A stretch of 64,000 nucleotides of DNA, taken from the NCBI RefSeq assembly GCF_000090795.2, contig NW_003546274.1, forward strand, positions 317,171 to 381,170, read 5' to 3'. The notes beneath the pieces were generated by a model. That model saw nothing but the letters and a program-made list of their open reading frames with translations. It was not told the origin of the DNA and made no database searches. Of this stretch, positions 34,953 through 55,300 are shown one piece after another; the first letter of the stretch is position 1; each line of letters begins with the position of its first letter. The position numbers and the translations under genes were made by a program. This stretch comes from Amphimedon queenslandica (lineage: Eukaryota > Porifera > Demospongiae > Haplosclerida > Niphatidae).

Positions 34953-35694
34953 AGCCTTTTCTCTTCTTCTCACTCCTAAAGTTCACACACTGAACCGTTC
35001 TAATTAATGCACACCTCAAAGCCACATGTAGCCCCTCCCCTTTTTATGTAGAGGCAATTATAATTATAGATCTATAAGATAGCTTCTTTCTACAGCTCTC
35101 CTCCTTTTCTTTCGTATTCCAATCTCTCTATCTCAGTATCCCAAACACACAGTGAGTTTTTCTCTTTGCATGATTTATAATTATATTCATAGCTCAAAAA
35201 TCAATTATAATCATTAATAATTAATTGATTATAATTATAATTAATCTTTCTAAAAAAATTCATATTGCACTCAGATCTGCTAACATTCATTACTGCATAG
35301 TGAGGCTGTTGCAGGATGATCTGTGGTTTCTAATTATGATAGCAACAGCTTCATTTATGAAATTTTGCAAACAATATGGCTAGCTTTGATTATTAATAAC
35401 AATAATAATAATGATAATCATAATTTTGTGATATTATATAGTAATATATGCAAAAAGCACTAAAATACAGAGCAGTGATTACACAAAATGGGTAATGGCA
35501 AGAGGGAAGCAAGAGTCATAGAAAATATAGCATAGGATAAAGCATGAGGGTTTTAAACTCAACCAAGGAGTCACAGAGGATGAGGAGGGTATAGAAGGAG
35601 AATGAAAGAGAATATAGTATCTATAATAAATCTCCTGATTTTATAAACAGCAGTGTATAGGCGATGTCCGAGGATGACGGTGCAATATTAAAAA
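34953..35694. other. Spacer between forkhead stop and myosin start
   Basis: 742 bp, AT-rich. It must hold the myosin promoter/5' UTR (the pyrimidine-rich tract 35085-35140 is nearest) and the forkhead 3' UTR. An AT-only palindromic stretch lies at about 35205-35245 (ttaattgattataattataa). No gene seen. Confidence 0.5.
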
Positions 35695-36543
35695 CTATGA
35701 CAATAAACTTGCTATGGAGAAGCGTTTGCAGCGATCGCTCAATGGAGACGTGGGGGTAGTGACCGGCCCTCCGGTTTCACTGAAGACAAAATCGTTTGGA
35801 CTACAAGGAGGGGTAAGTAGACTTGCATTTGAGGACGTGGGTGAGTTCTCAATGGGACTAGGAAGACTGGAGTCCTCTCCTTCACTATATGCACTACCTG
35901 TTGAAGAGGGTCTCTTGGAACTAATGTCACTCTCTGCTTCTCCATCTGCAGATTCCTCTCTAGTACTGCTTGTTCTTCTCCTGTTTCTTCTTCTCCTGTT
36001 GAGCTTGACGCATAGCTCGGGGCTGGCGTCCATAAACTCAGGAGCGAGTGTCCAGTAGTTGCCTTTGCCTGGCGGGTCTTCTTTCTCTCTTGCAACCTTC
36101 ACAAAGCACTCGTTTAACGAGAGGTTGTGCCTTATGGAGTTCTGCCAGCCTCGCCTGTTCTCCCTGTAAAAGGGAAACTTGTCCATTATGAATGTGTAAA
36201 TCTCGTTTAGGGTGAGCTTCTTTCTAGGAGATCCTTTGATGGCCATTGAGATGAGAGTGATGTAAGAGAAAGGAGGTCTTTGATGGACCTCTAGCACTCT
36301 CTGCTGTCCGTCGCATACAACTCTAGCTAAAATGGAGAGCGCAGCAGAGCTGGAGTTGTCGATGGTGCTCAGAAGTGGTGGAGGAGGAGGAGGTCTGTTA
36401 GTGTACTCTAGTCCTGCTGCAAGCCCCAGTGGAAGATGATGATGGTGAGGCGTTAAAGGAGGCACTGGGTGCAGTAGATACTGCGCTGGTTGCTGTGCAG
36501 GGACAGGAGCGTACATTTTGCTATGGTTCAAGGCTAACTGCAT
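35695..36543 (-). CDS. Forkhead (Fox) transcription factor, intronless, with C-terminal eh1-like motif
   Basis: Single open frame of 282 codons. Residues 89-180 are a forkhead DNA-binding domain: [37 protein letters not shown], then the recognition helix [35 protein letters not shown], and a basic wing RRRRNRRR. The N-terminus is Pro/His-rich ([25 protein letters not shown]). The last residues, [10 protein letters not shown], fit the eh1 pattern FxIxxLL used to recruit Groucho/TLE co-repressors, which points to a repressor. The subclass is unclear. PGKGNYWTL and a C-terminal eh1 recall FoxQ2/FoxD-like groups, but no single class fits well. It is divergent from TSEN54, whose start lies 392 bp away. 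Confidence 0.95.
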   Translation of the reverse strand: MQLALNHSKMYAPVPAQQPAQYLLHPVPPLTPHHHHLPLGLAAGLEYTNRPPPPPPLLSTIDNSSSAALSILARVVCDGQQRVLEVHQRPPFSYITLISMAIKGSPRKKLTLNEIYTFIMDKFPFYRENRRGWQNSIRHNLSLNECFVKVAREKEDPPGKGNYWTLAPEFMDASPELCVKLNRRRRNRRRTSSTREESADGEAESDISSKRPSSTGSAYSEGEDSSLPSPIENSPTSSNASLLTPPCSPNDFVFSETGGPVTTPTSPLSDRCKRFSIASLLS

Positions 36544-36935
36544 GACTAGTTCACTGGAGGCACTGCTCGAAGATCATGTAGTCTAATTCCGTCACAAGAT
36601 TGCAAGCTGGGCCTCTCTCTAGCTATTTTATATCCTCCAGAGTGTTTATTTTTAAGAAACTAGTCCGCCTATATCCTGTGCATTCCTAGCAATGTGTGGC
36701 CTTATGGGTGACCACACACACACACACATTACAACTATACATTCTCTTTGATCTCTGTAATTGCGTGGGAGGGCTCGTCGCTCGGATGCAAGCTATATTC
36801 ACAGCAAGTTGCTGTCCTGTTTGTTATGTACAAACATAGAGCGGGCGTTTTGGTATATCCCATTTGGAACACACACACATGCCTGCTTTGTCATTATCTC
36901 TTGTTCTTTCTTCATAGGGAACGAGCATTTTTAAC
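36544..36935. promoter_or_regulatory. Bidirectional promoter forkhead / TSEN54
   Basis: 392 bp between divergent starts. A tatttta motif at about 36628-36650, about 90 bp upstream of the forkhead ATG on its strand, could serve as TATA-like. A (CA)n run is at 36713-36728. Confidence 0.4.
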
Positions 36936-44746
<7,811 letters not shown>

Positions 44747-44954
44747 TAACTATTAATAACTACCAATAGTTAATTAAAAGTTATTATACAGAGCATCGCA
44801 CGCATATATGATTTCTAATTTTGATAAATCAAGTATTATTGTGAAAAAGAAGCCTATGAAGTTAAAAGTTCAAACTAAACTCAGCTAGCTACACACACTA
44901 TAGCTACTAATGTCAATAAGAGTCTTAAGGACAAAATTTTGATCCTCAATCAGT

Positions 44955-47189
44955 CTAAAATTTAAGTCCAGCAATGGCAGACTCCAAAGACTGAGAGGAA
45001 GAAGAATAAAGAAAAAAAAGGAGAAGAGAAAGGTAGAGAGAAACGAAAGAAAAAGACACAATGATGCATATACATGTAGTACCATTTAACTGAGTCTTAC
45101 CTTGCAGTTCCATATAACAAGACGACCATCAACTCCAGTAGTACAGAATTTGGAGGCACCAGTTCCATCCTTAGCAAAAATTGATATCTGACTATTAGGG
45201 GAACAAGAAACACAGCAATAATTAATTATAATAAATTAATTACAAAATAGTACAGTACCATACATTAGTAACGCGGTAGCGTTACTAAGTAGGATTCACC
45301 CCCAAACAAAATGGCTGCCATGACTTTTGCAGCCTTGCTATACCGGGAAAACGAGCTCCTATTATACATGCAGCAATTATAATTTTACATACATGTATAT
45401 ATATTTATTTATTTATTATACAATATTTATTTATTTATTCATTTATTTGTTTATTTATTGCAGCACATACCGTAACCCTACAATTTCAAGTACATGTACA
45501 TGTGCCTAACTTACGTAATGGCATTTTGATGGGTGGAGTCCAGAGTCGTATCAGAAGAGCCAGTAGTAGTTGCCCTCTTGTCCATACCCTTGAACTTCTC
45601 CATAGCACTATCAAAAATGAAAGATGGAAAAAAATTTTTTTAAAGGATCCACGAGATTACATGTATAATGTAACTCACGAAAGTTGTCCAGAAGCTTTCT
45701 TTTCCGCCTGGTCCAAACGATTCACAAATGTGAGTTGATTGTTGTCGTCGTGGGACCAGAGGACAGGATAGCAATCAAAGCCAGCTGCAACAATACTGCT
45801 CTCAGTGAGGAACTGGCAGGAAATGTACGGGAGGTAAGTGTGCCTCACCGTAGCAACGCTATAGTGACAATGATCGAGATACGTTATTGTAAATTTAAAA
45901 TTACTAATTTATTAATCAATAAAAAAAATTTTGAGGTGATTCTACATTTGTACATTAGGGTTATTATTATTATTATTATTATCATTATAAACAAATCTGA
46001 AATACAGCGTAGGGTGGGTTGCAGAGAAATAAAATTACTATTACTATTATTATTTATTATTATTATTATTATTATTACATATACACTCACCAGTCTGCAC
46101 CAGCTGCCATGTTGACAACAGAGATACTGGAATCATGGCCGACCCAAGCAAGCTTGTCACCAGAGGGAGAGAAAGACACATCATGAACCCAACCACCTGG
46201 AACAAGTATTACTTTTAAAATAAAATTAGAGCCAGTTACGTCACTGACCTCCTCCATTAGAGAATTCAGCCATGACATTCCCAAAGGGCATCTTCTTTCC
46301 CCAGACAGTCTCGCTTGGCTTCTCCTCAATCTCTTTCACGTAACCTGAGAAAACTCGAGCCTTGAAATCACTGCAGCTGGCAGCAATGAGGTAATTGTTT
46401 GGATGCCAGTCGAGTGAAGTGACTGTGGAGCGAATCGGCTTCTTGATGTGTTTACTCACCCACCTTATGTAGAGAAAGAGCAATTATAAAAAAGGAAATG
46501 AAAAGTGGAGACAAAGAAATAAGAAAGAGGAGTAATGGAGAAGAAATGTAATTTAAAAGAAGTCAAATCGCTTACCAATCGTTCTGTTCATCAAAGTAAC
46601 AGACGGATATTATCCTTGCTCCACTACCAACAGCAAACTTGTTCTCCAGCGGCGACCACTTGACAATGGTGGCAGCACGATTGATACGCAATATAACAAG
46701 GACAGGACTCCAGGCCTTACCGTCATACTTCCACACATAGGCGTTACGATCCTAAAGGGACAGGGCTAAGTAGTGGACGTGTCTCCCAATAAAAATACAT
46801 GTACATGTACGTGTATGAATGGTTTCTTACGGCGGCACAAGTAACGAGACTCCCTCCTTTTGGCGCCCAGTCCATTCCGGTCACACGTGAGGTGTGCTCC
46901 ATCAGTTTGTGCTCAAGTTCCCACTTTCCTCCCGACTTGGTGTAAATATGAACCTCGTTATTGTTAGGGGAAATGGCAAACTCTAAAATCGGAAAGAAAG
47001 TGCATTACATGTAATAATGTACATGTGTTTTATACTATAATACATTTGTATTTAAAACTCAATACATCAGCTCCCCTGCCACTTAGTTCTACTGATATAT
47101 CATTACTCACTTGTTCTATCTCCATTCCAGCAGTGGCAGGTAATGGGCTCAGTCAATAGCTCGTGGACTTCCTTTCCTCCTCCGCTCAT
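44955..47189 (-). CDS. ARPC1: Arp2/3 complex subunit 1 (ARPC1, p41)
   Basis: Reverse-strand exons begin [22 protein letters not shown] (ATG at 47189). They continue through [102 protein letters not shown] and [20 protein letters not shown] to [13 protein letters not shown] final short exon (44990-44955) gives [11 protein letters not shown], matching the SLESALxxLxI ending of the family. This is a seven-bladed WD40 propeller that contacts activators in the Arp2/3 actin-nucleating complex. One intron contains the second copy of the 80-bp hairpin-ended element, and another contains ATT tracts. Tail-to-tail with TSEN54 (208 bp between stops); 229 bp head-to-head with CRYM. Confidence 0.95.
45265..45344 (-). 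mobile_element. 80-bp hairpin-ended insertion element, copy 2
   Basis: Reverse complement of the element at 28170-28249 and exactly the same length. Starts (minus strand) GGTATAGCAAGGCTGC and ends in the same stem TTAGTAACGC/GCGTTACTAA with loop TACC instead of TACT. It lies in an ARPC1 intron and is followed on that strand by T, as in copy 1. Confidence 0.85.
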
Positions 47190-47418
47190 ATTGTGAGACT
47201 CAGTGACACTTAAATACTTAGAAATATATCAGTGGGTTGAGGCCGCGGACTCTGGTCAGTCTACACGGCCAAGGATCTACCAGAAAGATTTGGAATTGTG
47301 TGGAAAGAGAAAGAAAATGGCTCCCTTTCCTTGTTCTGCTAGAAATTCCTTAAATGGAAGTTGGCCACGCCTACAAGCACATGATCTGAGCCACACCTCT
47401 AATTTGCATAGCTTTGTA
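47190..47418. promoter_or_regulatory. Bidirectional promoter ARPC1 / CRYM
   Basis: 229 bp between divergent starts. An in-frame open stretch upstream of the CRYM ATG (from 47203) exists but is poorly conserved in character, so the ATG at 47419 is preferred. No TATA box. Confidence 0.45.
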
Positions 47419-48850
47419 ATGGCGTCTGCAGGTCCTCCATACATAAGTGCAGGAAAGATCCGGGAGCTTGTCTCCATGCTTGATGTAATAAATGTAGTCG
47501 AGAAAGGACTGGCAGATTTCTCTAATGGTAAAGTCGTCCAGCCTGTGAGGAGCTTCCTGAATACGACTGAGCATGGAGGGTAATTAAATGGCAGATACTT
47601 TTTAAATAAAATTATTCATTATCTGCTGCAGTTTTTTAGGAGTCATGCCTGCATATTGCTATTCAAGTAATTGTCTTGCAACGAAAGTGCTTACTCTCTA
47701 TACTGACAATGAGAGTAAAGGTGTTCCCAATATACAAGCGATTGTGGTGCAGATGGACCCCTCAACTGGCAGCGTAATAGCAGTAAGAACCAACTATTAT
47801 AAATATATATGGTGTAGTGATACCTATTCATTTCTAATATGCATATTTATTTACTGTAAATGCACTGTAAATGATCACGACTGGCTGTTACATTGAACCC
47901 TAGCTGCTAATAATAATAATTTTCTTACTTTGTTTCTAGTTGCTTGATGGAGTTACCATTACTAACATGAGGACTGCTGCTGCCTCAGCTGTTGCATTGA
48001 AAGTATAAAACAACTTGCACTTGATAATAACTATAAATGATAATCATTTACTCTATATATAGTACACTAAACCACCTCAATCAGATCTTACACTATGCAT
48101 AGTTGGATCTGGGGTACAAGCCCGGGCACATGCTGAAGCATTAAGAGAAATATGCTCTTACAAAGAGGTGAGGAGTAACAGCTTGTGATACTCACTCATG
48201 CCATCTTTTAGATTCGTGTGTGGGGGCGTAACTTGGAGAGGATCCAGAAATGTGTAGCAGATATTGGAGGAGATGCTGTGAATGCAAAGCCTTACCAAGA
48301 CCTCAGGACAGCCTGTGAAGGTGCTGATATCATTGTAACTGTGTCCATGGCAAAGGAGCCTATTGTGAAAGGAGAGTGGCTTAAAGAGGGGACTGTTATT
48401 CTAAGTGAGATTAGTTTTTTAAGGATTGATTAAGCTCCTTGTGTTATATGAAAGGTGTTGGAGCTTGTCTTCCTGACTGGAGAGAGCTGGATGATGAGCT
48501 CATGAATAATTCATTAGTTATTGTAGACAGCAGAGCAGGAGCTATGAAAGAAGCAGGAGATATACTATTGTCAAAAGTATAATTATAATCTCTTTAAAGA
48601 TTCATCTCATCATTCATTATATATATATATAGTGTGATATTTATGCAGAGGTGGGTGAAGTGGTTGCTAAGGGACCAGTAAACATGGAGACAGCACGCTC
48701 GCATGGAAAGAAATTTATACTATTTAAGTCTTTAGGTGTGTTTTAAATAATGGCCACCATGTAGCTGATAAACTTTTGTTTTGTGTAGGGCTGGCTATTG
48801 AAGATGCAGTGACTGGTCAATTAATATACGAAAAGTTTAATCAAAAGTAG
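47419..48850 (+). CDS. CRYM: Mu-crystallin / ketimine reductase (ornithine cyclodeaminase family)
   Basis: Eight exons (47419-47579, 47632-47782, 47940-48002, 48063-48167, 48212-48404, 48455-48576, 48633-48735, 48789-48850) join in frame to 319 residues, the family length. Landmarks: KVVQPVRSFLN, GGFLGVMPAYCY, LATKVLTLYTDNESKGVP, LLDGVTITNMRTAAASAVAL, the Rossmann nucleotide loop CIVGSGVQARAHAEAL, VRVWGRN-like IRVWGRNLERIQK, ADIIVTVSMAKEPI, SVGACLPDWRELDDELM and AEVGEVVAKG. The family reduces cyclic ketimines with NAD(P)H and, in vertebrates, binds thyroid hormone. The N-terminal start at MASAGPPYISAGKI aligns with the family start. Tail-to-tail with the next gene. Confidence 0.96.
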
Positions 48851-49302
48851 AAAACAATACTCTTCCTAAATAATCACTGTTGTGAAACTAATAATTTTAC
48901 TTTTGATTATTAAAATTGTAATGTTTTTCTAAATAATTTGTGAATGGTTTCCCAGTGTAAAGTATCAGTGCAACCCACAAACCCCATTTTTGTGACATAC
49001 CCTCGTGTCTTGTGAACCAAATTTGAGAATTTATAAGGTTCCAATTCATATAGATCTACTTATCAGAATTTCATCTCCCCCAAGTGTAACTTCAAAACAT
49101 ATCATTAATGATAACAATTTCTGTTGATATGAGACGCTCAACTATTTTAAGTAAAACTACCATCTTGGTGATCACAATTATTTAACGTCACACCCAACTT
49201 ACTCATGAACGCTTGATTACATTAAACATTAACGAAACGAATAATACATGTAACACATGGAAGAGAGAAGTAGATACAGTATAGAATTAAAAGAATACAA
49301 TG
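48851..49302. other. Tail-to-tail spacer CRYM / large Ser-rich gene
   Basis: 452 bp, AT-rich, presumably both 3' UTRs. No repeat family or gene recognised. Confidence 0.45.
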
Positions 49303-52300
49303 CTATGATACAAATTTAATATCACTGAGTACAACATGACTTTGCTTTATCCGTCCTATAACAACAAGTATATGAGATAAGTCCTTTCTCAGATTATGCA
49401 TCGTGACGGTAAGAGGCAACTTATACCCCGGCTCGACGTTCACCAGACCAAGCGAAAACCAGACAGCTTTACGACAGGTCTCCGGTAAGAAACTGCTCTT
49501 ATTTGCCACCCAAGCAAAACGGATCTCGTAGGATTTTATCTCTGACTTTAGGAAAGTGAAATCTGAAGGGAGGGACATTGTGATGTCAGCCTCAGAGCAG
49601 TCGTCACGATGAATGACTGAGAGCAAGAGCTTCGCTTTTTTTAGGAAAGGGGCTGGAGACGTGAGACCATTGTATGATTTCGGGTTGGAGTAGATTCTTA
49701 TTTTCTTATCGTTGTTGGTGTTTGATAGATAAGGAGAGCGAAGGTTAGTGATTGAGACGTTTGAAAAAAGAGAAGGAGAAGTGGATGAGACTGAGGTAGT
49801 TCGAGGAGGAGCCTGCTCTGCTGATTTATTGATACTCTTGTTACGATTTAAAGCAACATTATTAGTAGGAGGCTGAGCTACTGTTGTAATAGGCCTAGGA
49901 TTAGATGAAGTGGATACTGGAAATGAAGCAGTCACTGAAGATGAAGAAGTTACTGGAAATGAAGAAGTTATTGGAAATGAAGAAGTTATTGGAAATGAAG
50001 AATTTACTAGAGACGAAGAAGTCACTGGAGATGACGGAGTTACTGGAGATAAAGGAGCAACCACTGGTGATGATAAAGTGTTCACTAGAGATAAATTAGC
50101 AGCTTCATTGGGACTGGGAACAGGTGAATTACGAATACAAACAGAAGTGGCAGGAATACTAGAAGAAGAGCTGGTTGTTCCCAGAGAGGATGAGGAAGTC
50201 ACTGGAGATAAAGGAGCAACCACTGGTGATGATAAAGTGTTCACTAGAGATAAATTAGAAGCTACATTGGGACTGGGAACAGATGAATTAGAAATACAAA
50301 GAGAAGTTGCTGAATAACTGCTAGGAGTGCTAGTGACAGAAATATTATTAGAAGAGCCAGTTGTTCCCAAAGGGGCTACAGCAAGAGTAGGATCAGTAGC
50401 AGTTAGAGGTCCAATAACTATAAGAGGATTGGTAGTAGGTTTGACAGCAGCAGTGAGAGGATTAGCAGTAGTGCACCATGTAGTACTAGTAGTGAGAGAA
50501 CTACCAGTAAGAGGAACTGCTGTAGCTTTTGTAAAATGAGATGAACTACGTGTGGTAGGAGAGATTCCTTTGCTAGTAGAATCAACAGCAGATGAGGCAC
50601 TAGTTTGATTTACTGCACTAGCTGAAGTAACTGTTGAAGAGCTAGTAGTAGATTCCGTAGAACTGGTGAAGTTCAGCGGTCCAACAGATATATTCTTACT
50701 AGCAGATACATGAGGATCAGCATTGGCATTATAAACAGTTGATCCAGTAGTGGAATAAACTGCTAGTAAAGCAGTCGCAAGAGCAAAAACTGCTGGTGAT
50801 ACAGATGTTGGAACACTAGCTACTAGATCTCCAGAAGCAGTAGAATTACAAGGAGAGCTTTGAAGTACTGGCATAAGACAAGCAGGAGCAGGAGTTGAAT
50901 GACTAGTTGATAGAACAAAAGCAATTGCATGAGTATTTGATTGAGTAGGAGCAGTTAATTGAGCAAGAGCAGTTAATTGAGTACTTGATTGAGTAACAGC
51001 ACTTGAATGAGTAGAAGCTGTTGCATGAGTAGTTGACTGAGCAAGAGTAGTTGACTGAGCAAGAGCAGTTGAACAAGTACTTGATTGAGCAAGAGCATGC
51101 GTACTTGAATGAGGAATAGCTGATTGAGGAACAGCATTTGAATGAGTAGCTGATTGAGGAACAGCATTTGAATGAGTAGCTGATTGAGGAACAGCATTTG
51201 AATGAGTAGCTGATTGAGTAACAGCATTTGATAGAGTAGAAGCAGTTGCATGAGTAGTTGATTGAGTAAGAGGTGGAGGGGCTCCTGGTTCATCACTCGG
51301 TCTATCAGCGGTTGCCTTGGAGCTGCCTCTCTTTTTTTTACCACCTCCTTTTTTACCACCTCCTTTTTTACCAAAGCCTCGCATTTTATGCATGCAATCT
51401 TTCATTTTGGAAGGCCGTTCCTTCTCTGTTCTTTTTTTGCGAGGAGCAGGTGGAGTGTTGGATTTAGCTTTCTCAAGTACTTTTAAGTATATAGCAGGTG
51501 GTGGGACCTCTTCCCTTGGCATGTGTGCTTCCCTTATAGCCAGTGGTCTCAAATGAGATACTGATGGGGGTATAGTGGAGCAGATAGTGTTGGGAGAACC
51601 CCTCATCATTGAAGGCAACTTAAGCGTAGAATTAGAATAATGAGGCTTTGACAAAGAACTGCTACTTAAACTGACAAAGGATGAAGTAGCAGCTGGAGTT
51701 GCCTCTTTCATGAATGAGAAATTAGCAGTTCGAGTACCTGCATTAGTGCTGGTAGGAAAAGTGGTAGAATAAGAAGCACCAGTGACTGGAGTACTAGTAG
51801 ATGGAATACTAGTAAATGAATTACTAGTGGATGGAATTCTAGTAGATATATTACTAGTAGATCGGTGACTAGTATTAGTAGATGGAGCACTAGTAAATGA
51901 TTTACGAGTAGATGGAATGCTACTAGATGAATAACTAGTAGATCGATTAGATGTATTACTAGTAGAGGGATTGCCACCAGATACTGATTTTGACTTTTGA
52001 GATGATCGAGGTTTATGTGCAGTACGAGAGCTAGGAACAGTATGAGAACTGCGTCCACTCTTGGATGAAGGGATAAGTGATTGATTACTGAAACTCGCAT
52101 TGCCACTATTACTGAGTCTATTGTTTCTATAGTATGCTAACAGGGTATCAAGAGGCGAGCTATATGATACTCTAACAGAAGATGTGGAAACTTGTGAAGA
52201 AGAACCGGCTCTCAAAGACACAGTGCCACCTACAAAAAATACAATAAATAATAATACTAAAAAATAACTATTATCAGAATAATAAAGAGATTCTCTTGTG

Positions 52301-55300
52301 TACATAGCCATTCACTTTGGCGAAATTTTTGAAGAAACTTAAATTTATAAAAAAATCCAAACATGATGTGAATCAGCTCAAACTTTATAAACATCATAAA
52401 GAACATGCATATACCACATTTTAAAAATTATAAAAATTGATAATTCTCTCCCAGCCAATATTGATGAAACACCCTGTACTACAGTAGTAAGCCTAAGAGT
52501 ACACCAAATTTTTGAGCAACTTTAAAACATATTAAAAATCCAATTTAGCCCAAACTTCTACAAAGCATAATGACATGTACATTATGAAAGCAATCCCATC
52601 TAATTTTTAATAATAATAAAGCACTTACTACTTGTAGTTAATGGGCCACTGCTAGGACTAGTAATGCCACTACTTGATGATGGGCCACTGCTAGGTACAC
52701 TAGTAATATTACCACTTGATGATTGTGGGCCACTGCTAGGCAGACTATTAATATCACAACTTGATGATGGACCACTGCTAGGCAGACTAGTAATATTACC
52801 ACTTGAGGACTGTAAAATTAATGGACCACTGCTAGGACTAGTAATATCACCACTTGATGACTGTGCGTCATGCAGCAAGTTATGATTATTGAAACCTCTT
52901 CCCAATGCACTGCTAGGGTGAATCACAACAGGGCTTAGCAGATCCTTCAGTACTCGTGTCAATGGAGAATATAATTGAGAATTATCACCTGAGCCTGGCC
53001 TTGAAGACACTTGCCTCTCATTAGGGGCACTACTCGCTGTGCTACGAGTCCCAATTCCTCTTGCAGCTAAAATATTGCGCAAAGTAACAAAATTCCTGCC
53101 GTTACTCTGTCTATTGGCCAGTGACTGCAACTGGTGCTGGAGCTGTCTTCGTTTCAGAGCACGTTTATGTCTTAATACATTCAAAACGGACACAAAGTGA
53201 CTGCTACTGTCCGACTTGAGCTTCTCTCTCTCATTCCTCCCGTAGAACTCATCAGAATCGCTCTTCCCATAAAGCCGAGAATCAATCGCTCGCTGACGAG
53301 AATTCTTAACCTGCAGCAACATGGCACGCTTTCTTTGATTAAGGTCGTCCAAAGATGAGGTTGGTATTTTTTCTGAGTCATCTTCTCTGTGTGAAGAACC
53401 ATCTGCTGATTGCTCCTGAGAATCCAATGAGGTAGCTTTAGAATCAGAGTTGGCTGGGATTGCTCTAGGAGGTAGGGAAGATGCAGACACAGAAGTCGTC
53501 CTGTGGCTTATTATTGATTTCATTTTCTCAAAACTGCGTGAAGCAGCGAACGGATTGGTCCAGTGATGATTAGTGAGGTTTGAAAAGAAAGCTTTATAGC
53601 TCTGGAGGCTGGGGAGAGGTAATTTACAAATGTCACAGTATGGAGGCTTAGAGGCTCTGTCGACTCTAAATGTAATAAAACTGTCACTAAAAATAGGATA
53701 CTTGTATTCGCAAGGCAAACACCTAAAAGGATAAAAACCAATTGAAGTGATATCAGACAACACTTTGGGAACAATTGCATGAATCAAATGATGCGTCTCC
53801 AGTATATTTGCCTCAGTCAGTCTGATATTGAGCTTGGACTCGGCAAGTTCGGCAAGATACTCATCTCTGTCATTGACTTCAGACTCTTCCCCACCATCAT
53901 CGACGAACTCGTCGAGAGAAATGTCAGGCTCATGGCACCCAGTCTTAATAAAGAACTGGACATAGCCAGCCATTTTATACCCTGTGGTGAGGGACTCTTT
54001 AAAGCTCTCTGGTAATGTACAAGAGTCGCTGCTGATGCTCTCGACGAGGGTTTTAAAAACAAGACTCATGTCAGCTATGATTCGACCAAGAAGGAGTGAC
54101 GAGACACCAGTCGTGTGATACTTGTATCTGGAAGTTCTGAATGTAACAAGAGTGTCAAATTCACGTGAGGACAATAAGAAGATGCGGTTTATGGCAATGG
54201 CTAACACGCTGACCTGTCTCCAGAAAGGCCACTCGATATCCACCTCTTTTAATTCAACAAACAAATTCCACAGTTTACCAAGCATTTCTTTAATATTCTC
54301 AGGCAACTCTATCGGTGGAGCCCCGCCCACCTCATCCTCAACCACGCCCAATACATTGTTGACCACGCCCACTAGATTTTTAGCCCCACTGTGTTTCTTT
54401 CTCAGTATCTTGGTGAGATTAGTGCAGACTGGAACACACCTACTCGCTAAATTACAATAGACTGGCTCTTTCAATAGCCACAGTGACCCTCCTCCCATAC
54501 GACCTTCGCTTGATAATTGTCGCCTGGCATCTTCAAAGACTTTGGCAGACGGAGAATGAACAGGTCCATCTACTCCAGTCTGAGTTGATGCATCAAGATT
54601 AGGAACCGGGCCACGCCTACCCCTGTAGTAAGTGCCAGTAGTTCCTGAAAAACGACCTGTGACTTTAACATCAGGGACCTACGTGTAGAAATATTATAAC
54701 AAGATAAAAAATTATATCAAAATACATGTACATGTACTGTATGATATAGCTAGGCCTTGTGCTGTTTTGTAGATTTTGTAATTCAAATCATCTCACACTT
54801 TTAATGGCATACAACTTTAAAAATTCATTTACCTGACAACCCCGATTGCACACAAGTGGATTATCACCAAGTTCCAAGTCGCTACTCCTTTTATTCTATA
54901 AGTGATAATAGACAATAAAGGCATTGCTATGCTATTAACTTGAGCTCATACCGTTCTCCTAGGCCTGTCCAATCTTTGAAAGCCTTTCTCTTGGTGTGCA
55001 TTTACCACATCAACATAGTTATCATCTGCCCAGAGTTGCTCATACTCTTCATCCCAAATGCTATCACCATCATAGATATACTCGTCCATTAGATCAGTAG
55101 TTTCAGTACATGTCAAATCTGGAGTTTGCTCTTTCTCGCGATTGGCAGTAGAAGTCTTATTGCTTTGATTCCTTGGGGATTTCCTTCTTGATGATGAAGC
55201 TGTCCCTACAAATCCTTTCCCTTTCTTCTTTTTCTTCTTTCTAAGTGTCACAACGTCACCATCATCCTTAAGGAACTGCCTCCTAGAGACAGGAGAATAG

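Noticed and set aside
35714-36095. Frames overlapping the forkhead gene on both strands
   Set aside because: The forkhead frame carries an unmistakable domain; the others lack any motif.
47203-47583. CRYM start upstream at 47203
   Set aside because: The extra 72 residues have no family counterpart and overlap the ARPC1 promoter; the ATG at 47419 aligns with the family start.
49905-51556. Several frames opposite the large Ser-rich gene, some repetitive (LEMKKLLEMK)
   Set aside because: Antisense shadows of Ser/Thr-rich repeats; sense gene has consistent splice phases.
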